Shown piece after piece: positions 8,012 to 15,330 of a stretch of 15,830 nucleotides of DNA. The translations under genes and the position numbers were made by a program. The stretch covers positions 1 to 15,830 of the forward strand of contig CAZJQI010000075.1 in assembly GCA_964548275.1 (NCBI GenBank). Direction: 5' to 3'. Within the stretch, counting starts at the first letter, position 1; every line of letters begins with the position of its first letter. The stretch is from JAUVUV01 sp964548275 (GTDB taxonomy: Bacteria > Gemmatimonadota > Glassbacteria > GWA2-58-10). The notes beneath the pieces are model-generated. The model saw only the letters and a list, made by a program, of their open reading frames with translations, ran no database searches and was not told the origin of the DNA.

Positions 8012-8089
8012 ATGAAAGAAAAATATAATAGAAGAGAATTCCTTGGATTAGCCACAGCTGGCTTAGCATTAGCTGATTGTGGCCGATAA
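8012..8089 (+). pseudogene. Stranded Tat lipoprotein signal peptide (gene remnant)
   Basis: A 25-codon frame runs from ATG at 8012 to TAA at 8087. Its translation has a textbook twin-arginine motif and hydrophobic core (NRREFLGLATAGLALA), followed by D-C-G, as at a lipoprotein cleavage site, and then it stops. An AGGA lies 11 bases upstream. Full-length proteins with this start are commonly Gfo/Idh/MocA oxidoreductases or sugar-phosphate isomerase-like proteins that sit beside DUF1080 genes. The next gene here is a DUF1080 protein, so this looks like the 5' stub of a deleted partner. I find no continuation of the mature protein in the 85 bases that follow. It could instead be a real short leader peptide, but nothing supports that. 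Confidence 0.55.
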
Positions 8090-8174
8090 GATATTAGATA
8101 GAGTCTGCAGCTATTTGCCACGAAACCTTAAAAACCTGATTTTGTGAATCCCTATTTATCTCACGGGAGTAAAG

Positions 8175-8828
8175 ATGTTCAAACTCAAACCTGCTATTGA
8201 TACATTTTTATTACTTTGCTGCATAGTTCTTTGTACATGTGGAAACAGCAAAGATTCAGGGTTTATCCCGCTTTTCGACGGCAAAACGCTGAACGGATGG
8301 CACGTGCAGGGAGGCAAAATCGAATCCTGGCAAGCCGGGGGCGGGATTCTGAGCTGCATTGCACCGGAGGGCGGCTGGCTGAGCACGGACAAGCAATACG
8401 GGGATTTTATCCTCAGCCTCCAGTGGCGCATACCGGAGGGAGGCAACAGCGGCGTGGGCCTGCGGTATCCGAAAAACAGCCATGTCTCGCAGGCCGGCAT
8501 GGAGATACAGATCCTGGATGATAGTGCGGAAAAACATGGAGATATAAAGCCGGAACAGTATACTGGCAGTATCTACTACCAGGTAGCCGCCAGACAGGGC
8601 GCGGCAAACCCGCCCGGCGAATGGAACCTCTACGAGATCACCTGTAACGGGCCATTGGTGGTGGTGGTGCTCAACAGTACCGAGGTGGTAAGGGCCGGCA
8701 TGGACGAGCACACCGAGGGAAAGGGCGGCCTGACACCTTTGAGCCAGCGTCCGAGAGCCGGACATATCGGCGTGCAGAGCCACGGCACCGGTGTGGATTT
8801 CCGGAATATCAAAATTAAAATTCTATAA
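8175..8828 (+). CDS. DUF1080 / 3-keto-disaccharide hydrolase-like lipoprotein
   Basis: This 217-residue protein consists of one domain of the DUF1080 family (Pfam PF06439). Members have been shown to hydrolyse 3-keto-glycosides produced by partner oxidoreductases. Family hallmarks are FDGKTLNGW (34-42), a beta-rich core with GGNSGV (89-94), MEIQILDD (109-116) and the GEWN turn (148-151). The N-terminus is a hydrophobic signal with a cluster of cysteines. C-T-C at 20-22 is a non-ideal lipobox, so membrane anchoring is likely but not certain. The start follows GGGAG at 8165-8169 with a 5-base spacer. The gene lies just after a stranded Tat signal peptide, possibly the relic of its redox partner. 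Its length is normal for a single-domain member. Confidence 0.85.
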   Translation: MFKLKPAIDTFLLLCCIVLCTCGNSKDSGFIPLFDGKTLNGWHVQGGKIESWQAGGGILSCIAPEGGWLSTDKQYGDFILSLQWRIPEGGNSGVGLRYPKNSHVSQAGMEIQILDDSAEKHGDIKPEQYTGSIYYQVAARQGAANPPGEWNLYEITCNGPLVVVVLNSTEVVRAGMDEHTEGKGGLTPLSQRPRAGHIGVQSHGTGVDFRNIKIKIL

Positions 8829-8893
8829 ACACCATCCGCTTCTTTCATATTGCCGGTCACCTCCCTGCCCGCCTTGGGCAGACCGGCAGCGAC

Positions 8894-8924
8894 AAATAAA
8901 AAGGCCGCACGACTGTGCGGCCTT
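8894..8924 (-). terminator. Intrinsic terminator, T-tract on minus strand
   Basis: AAGGCCGCAC (8901-8910) and GTGCGGCCTT (8915-8924) form a perfect 10-bp stem around the loop GACT. On the minus strand the hairpin is followed by TTTTTATTT (complement of 8894-8902), the classic U-tract. On the plus strand the hairpin is followed by CGGATG, so it would be a poor terminator for the DUF1080 gene. This orientation implies a minus-strand transcript coming from about 8925-9060. Confidence 0.65.
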
Positions 8925-8946
8925 CGGATGCAGTGATTCTATCTGC

Positions 8947-9036
8947 TTAGATCAGGGGAAGTGCGACGAGGGTAAAGTAAATAGCCAGAGCTAACGCGGC
9001 ATTGCCTGCAATTAGGATTCTTTCGCGAACAGTAAT
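8947..9036 (-). CDS. Possible tiny single-span membrane peptide, ATT start
   Basis: On the minus strand a strong GGAGG (9042-9046) sits 5 bases before an ATT codon (9034-9036). ATT opens a 29-codon frame ending in TAA (8947-8949). The predicted peptide begins T-V-R-E-R and continues as an uninterrupted hydrophobic helix (ILIAGNAALALAIYF, then TLVALPLI), which is the layout of a small inner-membrane protein with a charged cytoplasmic N-terminus. An intrinsic terminator in the same orientation lies 22 bases beyond the stop. An in-frame CTG lies four codons upstream, overlapping the ribosome site, and an in-frame TAA precedes it. ATT is a rare start (known for infC), so the call is tentative. 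I do not recognise the family. Confidence 0.35.
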   Translation of the reverse strand: MTVRERILIAGNAALALAIYFTLVALPLI

Positions 9037-9283
9037 TTTATCCTCCAGTTAATCGGAAAGAATTCCTCGAAGTTTTGCTTCGTGGTAATCCGCCCCGGAG
9101 GATCAGCAGTTAACCCCCCTTAACAGGGGGAGACAGGGGGTTGTCTCGATCTGTCCGCCCTCGGGGGAAATAAGATCGATCAAATTGATCATTGCATTTC
9201 TCGGCCGCGGCTTGCCGCGGGGTAGTTTGTTTCAAAAAGAATTCCTCTAATCAGAACCAATCTCAATCAAGCCGGGAGTAAAA

Positions 9284-11422
9284 ATGAAAAAGTTCTTTAT
9301 CTTGCTCGTGGTATTTTTCGCAGTGGCTGTTTTCAGCCATGCAATGGCTTCCCAGACTGCGCTCTGGCAGGAGGGAGTGAGCCTGATCCCCTATCCCCAG
9401 GAGGCTGCTTTAGACGGGGACGATTTCGTCTTTTCCGATGGCGCAGTAAATATCGTTCTGGATGAGGACGCCTCTGAGGCCGACCGGTTCGCTGCGGCCG
9501 ACCTTGCCGGCCGGCTTGAAGAAAGATTCGGGATAAAGGCGCAGGTATCGTCCTCAGCCAGTGGAAACGCCATTGTGCTGACCCGCAAAGGCGCCCCGGG
9601 GAAAGTGGGTGACCAGGGATACGAACTGACTGTCGAAAAAGACCGGATAGCGATAAGCGCAAACAGCGAAGCCGGGCTTTTCTACGGCACGCGCACCCTG
9701 ATCCAGCTTGTCCAGGAGGGCCGGGACGGTCTGGTTGTCGAGGGCATGAAAATAACCGACTGGCCTGATATCCCTTATCGCGCGGCTCACTACGATACCA
9801 AGCACCACCAGGACAAAGCCGGGTACGTGCGGAAATTCATCCGCGAGTTGGCAGACTACAAGATCAACATTCTGCTCTGGGAATGGGAGGACAAGTTCGC
9901 CTACGCCAGCCACCCGGAGATCGGGGCGCCGGGTGCTTTCACCATGGAGCAGATGCAGGAGTTCACCCGCTACGCCCGCCGCTATCATGTGCAGCTCGTG
10001 CCGCTGGTTCAGGGTCTCGGCCATGTGAGTTACATTCTCAAATGGCCCCAGCATGCCCACCTTCGGGAAATTCCGGCCTCCAACTGGGAATTCTGTCCGC
10101 TCAAAGACGGCACCTACGAACTTCTTTTCGACCTCTGGGATGAGGCGATCCAGGCCACCCCGGGAAGCGAATTCATCCATCTGGGCACGGACGAAACCTA
10201 CGAGCTGGGCCGGGGCGAGGAATGCGGATGCAAGGCCAGGGCTGCGGAGATCGGACGCTATGGCCTGATGCAGGTTTTTCTCAAGCGCTGTTTCGATCAC
10301 CTGAGCAGGCAGGGCCGAAGGGTCATGTCCTGGGGCGGTGAATACAGGCTGCGTGAGAAAATCAAGCCGCCCAAAGGGCTGATCGTCTCGGAGTTTGTCG
10401 ATGACCTCGAAATCGCCAGGCTGAGCCGGGATGCCGGCTACCCCGCCTGGGTCTACGATCCCAACCCGGGGATCGAGCACCTGTTCCTGCCCTATTTCTA
10501 CCGAATAAGGCGGGGCAATGTAACAATCGGCGCACTCGAAAACTCCTACCAGAGACTAACTACAGCAGCGGTTTCCGGGCTTTTCGAGGGCATGGTCAAC
10601 ACCTCCTGGGATGACAGCGGCCTTCACAACCAGATCTGGATGATGAGCTGGGTAAACTCCGCAGAGTTTTCCTGGAGCGGAAAGGCCCCCACTCTGGATG
10701 AGTTTATCGACAAGTATTTTGTCTCCTACTACGGCCCGAAAGCGAAAGACATGCGCGAGCTGTTCAAGCTGTTCAATGACGGCGGCTACTACTACATGGA
10801 CACTTTCGAGCGCAAGGTCTGGCACTCTGGTGATGTCGGCAAGACCCACCTTCCGGACCTGCCCCGCGGGGATGCGATCGAGTACGATCCTTTCTGGAAC
10901 CGGGAGTACGCGGAGATGATTGGCCGCTCGCGTGAACAGTTGGGCAGGATGGCACGGGCGCTTAATATCTGCCGCACGAACCTGGAACTTGGCGTGCGCA
11001 ACAGCTACGATTTCGAAATTTTTATCTCGATTGCCGGGCTGATCAGGCACACCGCGCGCACCTATCTTGCGCTTTCTGAACTTGAAAACGCGATCACCGA
11101 GGCCCACCGCGCCCGGTTTGTCAGCCACCAGGCGGCTTACAGCGCCTTTGAGAAAGCAGTGCGGATAATCGAGGCGAACCTGCAGGAGCGGCAGGAAGTT
11201 TATAACGGTCTCGTGGCTGTCTGGGAGAAAACCCGTCTGCCCAAAGGCGTGTCCACCCCGGAGAAAAAATATTTTCACCAGCAGGACCGCGCCAGGCACT
11301 ACGCTTTCCGCACTGCGGACATGAGTTACCTGATTTGCGATGAAAAGCTGCTTGGCCTTGAAGACTATCTGAAAAAACTTCATGAATACATGGCCTGGTA
11401 CAAAAAGACTTACCTGAAATAG
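9284..11422 (+). CDS. Secreted glycoside hydrolase family 20 (beta-N-acetylhexosaminidase-like)
   Basis: This 712-residue protein has a clear Sec signal peptide (cut after Ala22, AMA|SQ), so it works in the periplasm or outside the cell. Residues about 30-155 match the GH20 N-terminal alpha/beta domain, including the conserved YELTV and GLFYGTRTLIQL segments. The TIM barrel starts near 163 (PYRAAHYD). The catalytic pair of this family is seen in H-L-G-T-D-E (Asp303-Glu304), where the aspartate would orient the substrate N-acetyl group and the glutamate act as acid/base. The position before Asp is Thr rather than the usual Gly or Ala. A tryptophan-rich stretch (SWDD, 441-444, and MMSWVNSAEFSW) fits the sugar-binding site. 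A helical C-terminal extension of about 200 residues follows. It is the first gene of a tight three-gene operon. The ribosome site is GGGAG at 9274-9278. Confidence 0.88.
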   Translation: MKKFFILLVVFFAVAVFSHAMASQTALWQEGVSLIPYPQEAALDGDDFVFSDGAVNIVLDEDASEADRFAAADLAGRLEERFGIKAQVSSSASGNAIVLTRKGAPGKVGDQGYELTVEKDRIAISANSEAGLFYGTRTLIQLVQEGRDGLVVEGMKITDWPDIPYRAAHYDTKHHQDKAGYVRKFIRELADYKINILLWEWEDKFAYASHPEIGAPGAFTMEQMQEFTRYARRYHVQLVPLVQGLGHVSYILKWPQHAHLREIPASNWEFCPLKDGTYELLFDLWDEAIQATPGSEFIHLGTDETYELGRGEECGCKARAAEIGRYGLMQVFLKRCFDHLSRQGRRVMSWGGEYRLREKIKPPKGLIVSEFVDDLEIARLSRDAGYPAWVYDPNPGIEHLFLPYFYRIRRGNVTIGALENSYQRLTTAAVSGLFEGMVNTSWDDSGLHNQIWMMSWVNSAEFSWSGKAPTLDEFIDKYFVSYYGPKAKDMRELFKLFNDGGYYYMDTFERKVWHSGDVGKTHLPDLPRGDAIEYDPFWNREYAEMIGRSREQLGRMARALNICRTNLELGVRNSYDFEIFISIAGLIRHTARTYLALSELENAITEAHRARFVSHQAAYSAFEKAVRIIEANLQERQEVYNGLVAVWEKTRLPKGVSTPEKKYFHQQDRARHYAFRTADMSYLICDEKLLGLEDYLKKLHEYMAWYKKTYLK

Positions 11423-11451
11423 GCTTTCCAGGCCCAAATCTGGAGGAGACG

Positions 11452-12903
11452 ATGCACCTGGAAAAAGATTTGCTGTTCCTGTTTGCCGGTCTGGTTGCTC
11501 TGGGAACCTTTGCCTGTAGCGGAGAACCGGAAAGCGAAGGGCGGAAAGCTGGAAAAGTGCGCTCCGGCTGGCTTGAGCGCAGCAGAGTATATCCCGATAC
11601 TCCGGTTTTCCGACGGATTAAAAAGACAGTGGATAAAATCAGGCTGGTCGATACCCACGAACATCTGCTCAGCGAAAAATTCTGGCTTGAGCAGGACTAC
11701 AGCATGTTCAACTGGTTCAGGCAGCCCTGGTTCGAACAGTATTCTGGCACGGACCTGGTCTCGGCAGGGATGCCGGCAGAACACCTGGAGGCGATGAAAG
11801 AACCGGGCGTTCCGCTGAAAGAGCGCTGGGCCATGGCAGCCCCTTACTGGCCGTATGCAAAAACCACCGGTTTCGGCCAGGTGCTTCGCATGGCGGTCCG
11901 GGACATTTACGGCATACCGGATATCAATGACGATACCTGGGAGGAGCTCTGCCGCCGGATGAAAGAGTCGCAGAAACCGGGTTTCTACAAAAAGGTGCTC
12001 CACGAGATGTCGGGAATCGATTTGATTGTCCTGGACCAGATCGTTCTTCCCGACCCGTACGTGCAGAGCTATTTTGTGGCTGAGGACAACCGCCCGCGCG
12101 TGGTGCTGGTCAAGCGTTTTGACGATACTTTTATCCGGCTGACCCAGGCCTCCCTGGCAGAAATTGCGGAAGATTTCGGACGCCCCATCCAAAATTTGGA
12201 CGACCTTCTCGCCGCACTGAACAGGGTTTTTGAAAACATAGTGTCCAGAGGTTATTACGTCGGTGTAAAAGTGGCGATTGCCTATGACCGGGAACTTTAT
12301 TTCGAAAACGTCCCCAGAGCCCGGGCCGAGAAGGTGTTCAAAAAACTGCTCAAGGGAGATTTGCCTGACGAGCAGAGGAAACCGTTCGAGGATTTCATGC
12401 TGCATCAGGTGGCCCGCCGCGTGGGAGAGCACGGCCTGGTGATGCAGATTCACACCGGAATGCTCGCCGGGGGAGGGAACATCCAGCAGACAAAGCCGAG
12501 CCATCTGAACAACCTTTTCGAGATGTATCCAAAAGCAAAATTCGCTATTTTCCACGGCAGTTTTCCCTACATGGGCGAGCTGGCCGCGCTGGCCAAAAAT
12601 TTCCAGAACGTTTACCTGGACAACTGCTGGATGCCGATAATCTCGCCCACTGAGACCAAGGAATGGATGCACTCCTGGATCGAGACCGTGCCGATTAACA
12701 AGATCATGGCGTTCGGTGGAGATTATATCTTTCCTGAGGGCAGCTACGGGCACAGCCTGGTCGCCCGCCAGATAGTGGCCGAGGTGCTGGCTGAAAAGGT
12801 GGCGAAGGGCTATTTCACCGAAAGCGAGGCGATCTGGGTGGCGAATCGCCTGCTGCGCCAGAATGCAATCGACCTGTTCGGCCTGGAGCGGTTCCTGAAT
12901 TAA
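11452..12903 (+). CDS. Lipoprotein-type amidohydrolase superfamily protein
   Basis: This 483-residue TIM-barrel metal-dependent hydrolase has a hydrophobic N-terminus and a cysteine (F-A-C22-S) that suggests lipoprotein anchoring, although the residue at -3 is not ideal. The metal-ligand set of the amidohydrolase superfamily is visible: H-E-H at 69-71 (DTHEHL), His334 (QIHTG), His368 (FHGS) and Asp424 (FGGDY). Lys273 in GVKVAIAY may be the bridging lysine. Length and the GGDY ending resemble distant uronate-isomerase-like members more than short COG2159 proteins, but the substrate is unknown. It starts 29 bases after the GH20 gene behind a strong GGAGGAG (11442-11448), and the zinc-ribbon gene follows at 12934, so they are probably cotranscribed. 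It may process a sugar or amide released by the GH20 enzyme. Confidence 0.8.
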   Translation: MHLEKDLLFLFAGLVALGTFACSGEPESEGRKAGKVRSGWLERSRVYPDTPVFRRIKKTVDKIRLVDTHEHLLSEKFWLEQDYSMFNWFRQPWFEQYSGTDLVSAGMPAEHLEAMKEPGVPLKERWAMAAPYWPYAKTTGFGQVLRMAVRDIYGIPDINDDTWEELCRRMKESQKPGFYKKVLHEMSGIDLIVLDQIVLPDPYVQSYFVAEDNRPRVVLVKRFDDTFIRLTQASLAEIAEDFGRPIQNLDDLLAALNRVFENIVSRGYYVGVKVAIAYDRELYFENVPRARAEKVFKKLLKGDLPDEQRKPFEDFMLHQVARRVGEHGLVMQIHTGMLAGGGNIQQTKPSHLNNLFEMYPKAKFAIFHGSFPYMGELAALAKNFQNVYLDNCWMPIISPTETKEWMHSWIETVPINKIMAFGGDYIFPEGSYGHSLVARQIVAEVLAEKVAKGYFTESEAIWVANRLLRQNAIDLFGLERFLN

Positions 12904-12933
12904 AAGCAGTAACCGTTGACAGAGGAATGGATA

Positions 12934-13170
12934 ATGGCAGACTATTTCAAGTGCTCGAACTGCGGGTGGAAAGGCACGGGTGAGCAAGCGATGAAACCTG
13001 AAAAGGAGATCGAGGAGGAATGGAAGAAAGTGTGGGAATTGCGCGAGGGAATCCAGAAAGAATTCGGCACGCAGTTCTATCTTGGCACCCTGCCGTGGGA
13101 AAAGGCGATGCTGGAGGAGCTTGTCTGCCCCAAGTGCGCAGGGGAGGCGAGCAGGGTTGAGCAGGACTAG
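12934..13170 (+). CDS. Small protein with split zinc ribbon
   Basis: I start this at the ATG at 12934, preceded by GAGGAA at 12922-12927, rather than at an in-frame TTG at 12916; this gives 78 residues. C-S-N-C (7-10) and C-P-K-C (65-68) form the two knuckles of a zinc ribbon. They are separated by an unusually long charged, helix-like insert (KEIEEEWKKVWELREGIQKE) that may be a short coiled coil. No signal peptide is present, so it is cytoplasmic. It follows the amidohydrolase stop by 30 bases and is likely the last gene of the GH20 operon. It may bind nucleic acid or protein. I do not recognise a named family, and its role beside secreted enzymes is unexplained. Confidence 0.7.
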   Translation: MADYFKCSNCGWKGTGEQAMKPEKEIEEEWKKVWELREGIQKEFGTQFYLGTLPWEKAMLEELVCPKCAGEASRVEQD

Positions 13171-13202
13171 GCCTGTTGAAACTGATTCAAATATAATCTA
13201 TC

Positions 13203-13248
13203 TTGATAATTAACTTAATAAATTGTATAGTTAAATGAGTTTTTTAAC
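13203..13248 (+). promoter_or_regulatory. Strong promoter with operator-like inverted repeat
   Basis: TTGATA (13203-13208) and TATAGT (13226-13231) are exactly 17 bases apart, a near-consensus sigma-70 promoter for the AT-rich gene at 13298. An inverted repeat GTTAAA (13230-13235)/TTTAAC (13243-13248) overlaps the end of the -10 and the expected transcription start. That placement is where a repressor would block initiation. The gene product ends in a winged-helix-like domain, so self-repression is conceivable. The promoter is well supported; the operator is inference. Confidence 0.55.
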
Positions 13249-13297
13249 ATTATTTTATTAAGGTTTTATAAAATATTGAATTATTGGGGGGTGAAAA

Positions 13298-14092
13298 ATG
13301 GGGAGATGTTTTGTAATACAACCATTTGATCAAGGAAAATTTGATAAACGTTATGATGATGTTTTTTCTCCTGCAATCGAAAACGCTGGGTTAGAACCTT
13401 ATAGAGTTGATAGAGACCCAAGTGTAAGAATACCTATAGAAAATATTCAAGAAGGAATTAAAAACTCTGAAATATGTCTTGCTGATATTACGACTGATAA
13501 TCCAAATGTTTGGTTTGAACTTGGATTTGCTCTCGCAGTTCCAAAAGAAGTTGTGTTAGTATGTTCTGAGGAAAGAACATCTTCATTTCCTTTTGACGTT
13601 CAACATAGAAACATTTTGAGATATAATACAGAATCAACAAGTGATTTTAAAAAATTGCAAACTAAGATAACAGAAAGAATAAAAGGTTTATTAGGAAAGA
13701 AAACCGAACTTGACCGTCTATCTATGCAATCTCCAGTTGCAGATACTGAAGGTCTTTCTCAGCATGAAATGATTGCATTAGTTACAATTATGGAAAGCCA
13801 ACTTACATCTAATAGTTTAATTTCACCAGATGCAATTAAAAATGATATGAACAGAGTTGGTTTTACAGATATTGCTGTTAGTCTTTCTCTTTATAGCTTA
13901 GTTGAAAAGGGATTTATTTCAGAAGAACATGATACAGATTGGAATGAGAATTCTTTTACTGCATACTCTGTTACTGATGAAGGACGTCAGTGGTTATTTA
14001 GAAATCAAGATAAACTTGTATTAAAAAGGAATCGTCTTGATCCAGTCGATATTGAAAAAAAAGAAGATTCTGCCGATGATCTACCCTTTTAA
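13298..14092 (+). CDS. TIR-like / deoxyribosyltransferase-fold protein with winged helix
   Basis: This 264-residue protein has two parts. Residues 1-132 are a TIR-like/nucleoside 2-deoxyribosyltransferase-fold domain: the first strand is C-F-V-I-Q-P-F (4-10), then YRVDRDP (35-41) and the active-site-like stretch ICLADITTDNPNVWFELGFA (59-78). Glu74 sits where NAD-cleaving TIR domains and deoxyribosyltransferases have their catalytic glutamate. Residues about 153-243 resemble a winged helix-turn-helix domain (helical LSQHEMIALVTIM, recognition-like ISPDAIKNDMNRVGF, and a wing ending in YSVTDEGRQWLF). Related domains act as NAD-depleting effectors in bacterial anti-phage systems, so a defence role is plausible but unproven. 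The gene is far more AT-rich than its neighbours and uses AT-ending codons, a sign of transfer. A strong promoter lies upstream, with a G-run ribosome site at 13286-13291. No sensor or partner gene is adjacent. Confidence 0.8.
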   Translation: MGRCFVIQPFDQGKFDKRYDDVFSPAIENAGLEPYRVDRDPSVRIPIENIQEGIKNSEICLADITTDNPNVWFELGFALAVPKEVVLVCSEERTSSFPFDVQHRNILRYNTESTSDFKKLQTKITERIKGLLGKKTELDRLSMQSPVADTEGLSQHEMIALVTIMESQLTSNSLISPDAIKNDMNRVGFTDIAVSLSLYSLVEKGFISEEHDTDWNENSFTAYSVTDEGRQWLFRNQDKLVLKRNRLDPVDIEKKEDSADDLPF

Positions 14093-14144
14093 AAAAATCT
14101 ATCAAGAATACAATCCATTTCTTTTTCAATATTGAGATTGTTCT

Positions 14145-15251
14145 CTACCACGCCCCGCCCTCCATGTCCTTGAACAGCCGGCAGGCGTTGCCGTAGTAAA
14201 CTTTCCGCAGCACCTCGTCCGGCAGGTTCAGTCCGTAGTTCATCCACCAGGCCGCATCCGGCACCCGAAAAAACTCGTCCTCTGTTTCCAGCAGGCGGAA
14301 CCAGCCGCGGTACATTTCCTCGCTGGGGCCCAGGTCAGTGCCGAACAGTATCCTGTCGGCGTACTTGATAAAAAACCTGCGCGCTGTGAACGGCTGGCGC
14401 CCGATATCCCATGCTCTGGCCGAGATGTCGATATAATAGTTGGGGTACAGTTCAAGCAGCCGGCCCACCTCGCCCAGGTCGTGGGAGAGATTGCCCACGT
14501 GGCATCCGATAAAGATCGTGTTCGGGTGTTTTTTAATGGCCCGGTTGCGCGTGGCCATCATTTCCGCCTTGGGCAGGATCCCCTTCCTGCCGTAAACATT
14601 CCAGGCTGCACCGGCCAGCCCCAGTTCGCTGGCGGCACTCAGCGGGTAGTAGCAGTCCTCCATATCGCTCACGTGTATCGACACGGGCATTCCGAGCCTG
14701 CCCGCGGTTTCCAGTGCCTTGTCCCAGCGCGGATCGTCGATATGCACTCCCTTCTCGCCTTTTTCCCTGTCCCCGCCGAAACCCCGGCCCATATCCTTGT
14801 ATTCGCCTATACCCCTTGCGCCCATCCTGAAAGCTTCCTCGACCGACCTGGCTGCGCGCTCCGGGTAGCCCCGCGCCTCTATATCCCGGTCGTCGATCCT
14901 GGCCCAAACCTGGAAATGATCGGGATATTTGCCCAGGTAATCCTTAATCATCTCTTTTAGCCTCTCGCCGTAGCCCCCGGAGAGGACCACTACTTTGCGC
15001 ACGTTGCAGGCTTTCATCATCTTGACCCACCTGTGGATGTCTTCGCCCTTGAGGTAGTTGTGAGAATGGGCGTCGATCACCGGGAACTTGGCCCGAATAA
15101 CAGTATGCGCGGGCACCTGAAGGCGGGACTCGGGCTTGAAATTTTTCAATTTCAGGGTGTCGAATATTCCTAGCCGGCTCTCCTGGGCTGTTGCCTGGTG
15201 GGCAAAGGCAAGGTTGAAAAGGATTGCTGTTGCAATAATCAGCCTGAGCAT
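14145..15251 (-). CDS. Secreted amidohydrolase family 2 (COG2159-like) protein
   Basis: This 368-residue metal-dependent hydrolase reads toward the TIR-like gene. Its Sec signal peptide probably ends at ATA|QE (after residue 22). The TIM-barrel ligands are in place: D-A-H-S-H (60-64), Glu150 in GIGEYK, His193 (SIHVSD), His251 (GCHVGN) and Asp306 in FGTDLG. Members of this family hydrolyse or decarboxylate varied small ring compounds; the substrate here cannot be read from sequence. The start is well supported by AGGAGG (15258-15263 on the minus strand) 6 bases from the ATG. Codon use and GC content match the carbohydrate genes to the left and contrast with the AT-rich genes on either side. 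It ends 52 bases from the convergent TIR-like gene. It shares only superfamily features with the lipoprotein amidohydrolase at 11452. Confidence 0.85.
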   Translation of the reverse strand: MLRLIIATAILFNLAFAHQATAQESRLGIFDTLKLKNFKPESRLQVPAHTVIRAKFPVIDAHSHNYLKGEDIHRWVKMMKACNVRKVVVLSGGYGERLKEMIKDYLGKYPDHFQVWARIDDRDIEARGYPERAARSVEEAFRMGARGIGEYKDMGRGFGGDREKGEKGVHIDDPRWDKALETAGRLGMPVSIHVSDMEDCYYPLSAASELGLAGAAWNVYGRKGILPKAEMMATRNRAIKKHPNTIFIGCHVGNLSHDLGEVGRLLELYPNYYIDISARAWDIGRQPFTARRFFIKYADRILFGTDLGPSEEMYRGWFRLLETEDEFFRVPDAAWWMNYGLNLPDEVLRKVYYGNACRLFKDMEGGAW

Positions 15252-15330
15252 CGGCGGCCTCCTAAGGTTGATTGGATTTAGTGTGGTGTTTGAAAAATGC
15301 AGAGATTAGTAAATGGCTATAACAAATGAG

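Larger units (their letters stand above)
8829..9283. other. Hairpin-rich intergenic region
   Basis: This 455-base gap has no long gene. It holds the terminator and possible tiny minus-strand frame described separately. It also holds several more perfect stems: CGAAG/CTTCG (9068-9082), CCCCCT/AGGGGG (9115-9130, with a second AGGGGG at 9135-9140 able to compete for the same arm), a GATCAAATTGATC palindrome (9178-9190) and CCGCGG/CCGCGG (9205-9220). GGGAG at 9274-9278 is the ribosome site of the next gene. I could not identify a convincing plus-strand promoter. Confidence 0.5.

Noticed and set aside
9554..11437. Two long minus-strand frames (9554-10480 and 10556-11437) opposite the GH20 gene.
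   Set aside because: They mirror the codon structure of the GH20 gene and have no recognisable domains or convincing starts.
11410..12987. A 525-codon open frame on the minus strand covering the lipoprotein amidohydrolase.
   Set aside because: It lies antisense to a gene with clear metal-ligand motifs, signal sequence and ribosome site. Its translation shows no family pattern, and long antisense frames are expected in GC-rich codon use.
13195..14103. An 8-bp direct repeat AATCTATC at 13195-13202 and 14096-14103 flanking the TIR-like gene, as a target-site duplication.
   Set aside because: Eight bases in AT-rich flanks arise by chance fairly often, and the adjacent sequences do not show terminal inverted repeats of a transposon.
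14110..14141. ACAATC/GATTGT hairpin between the convergent genes as a bidirectional terminator.
   Set aside because: The 6-bp AT-rich stem with a 20-base loop is too weak to call, although some terminator is expected there.
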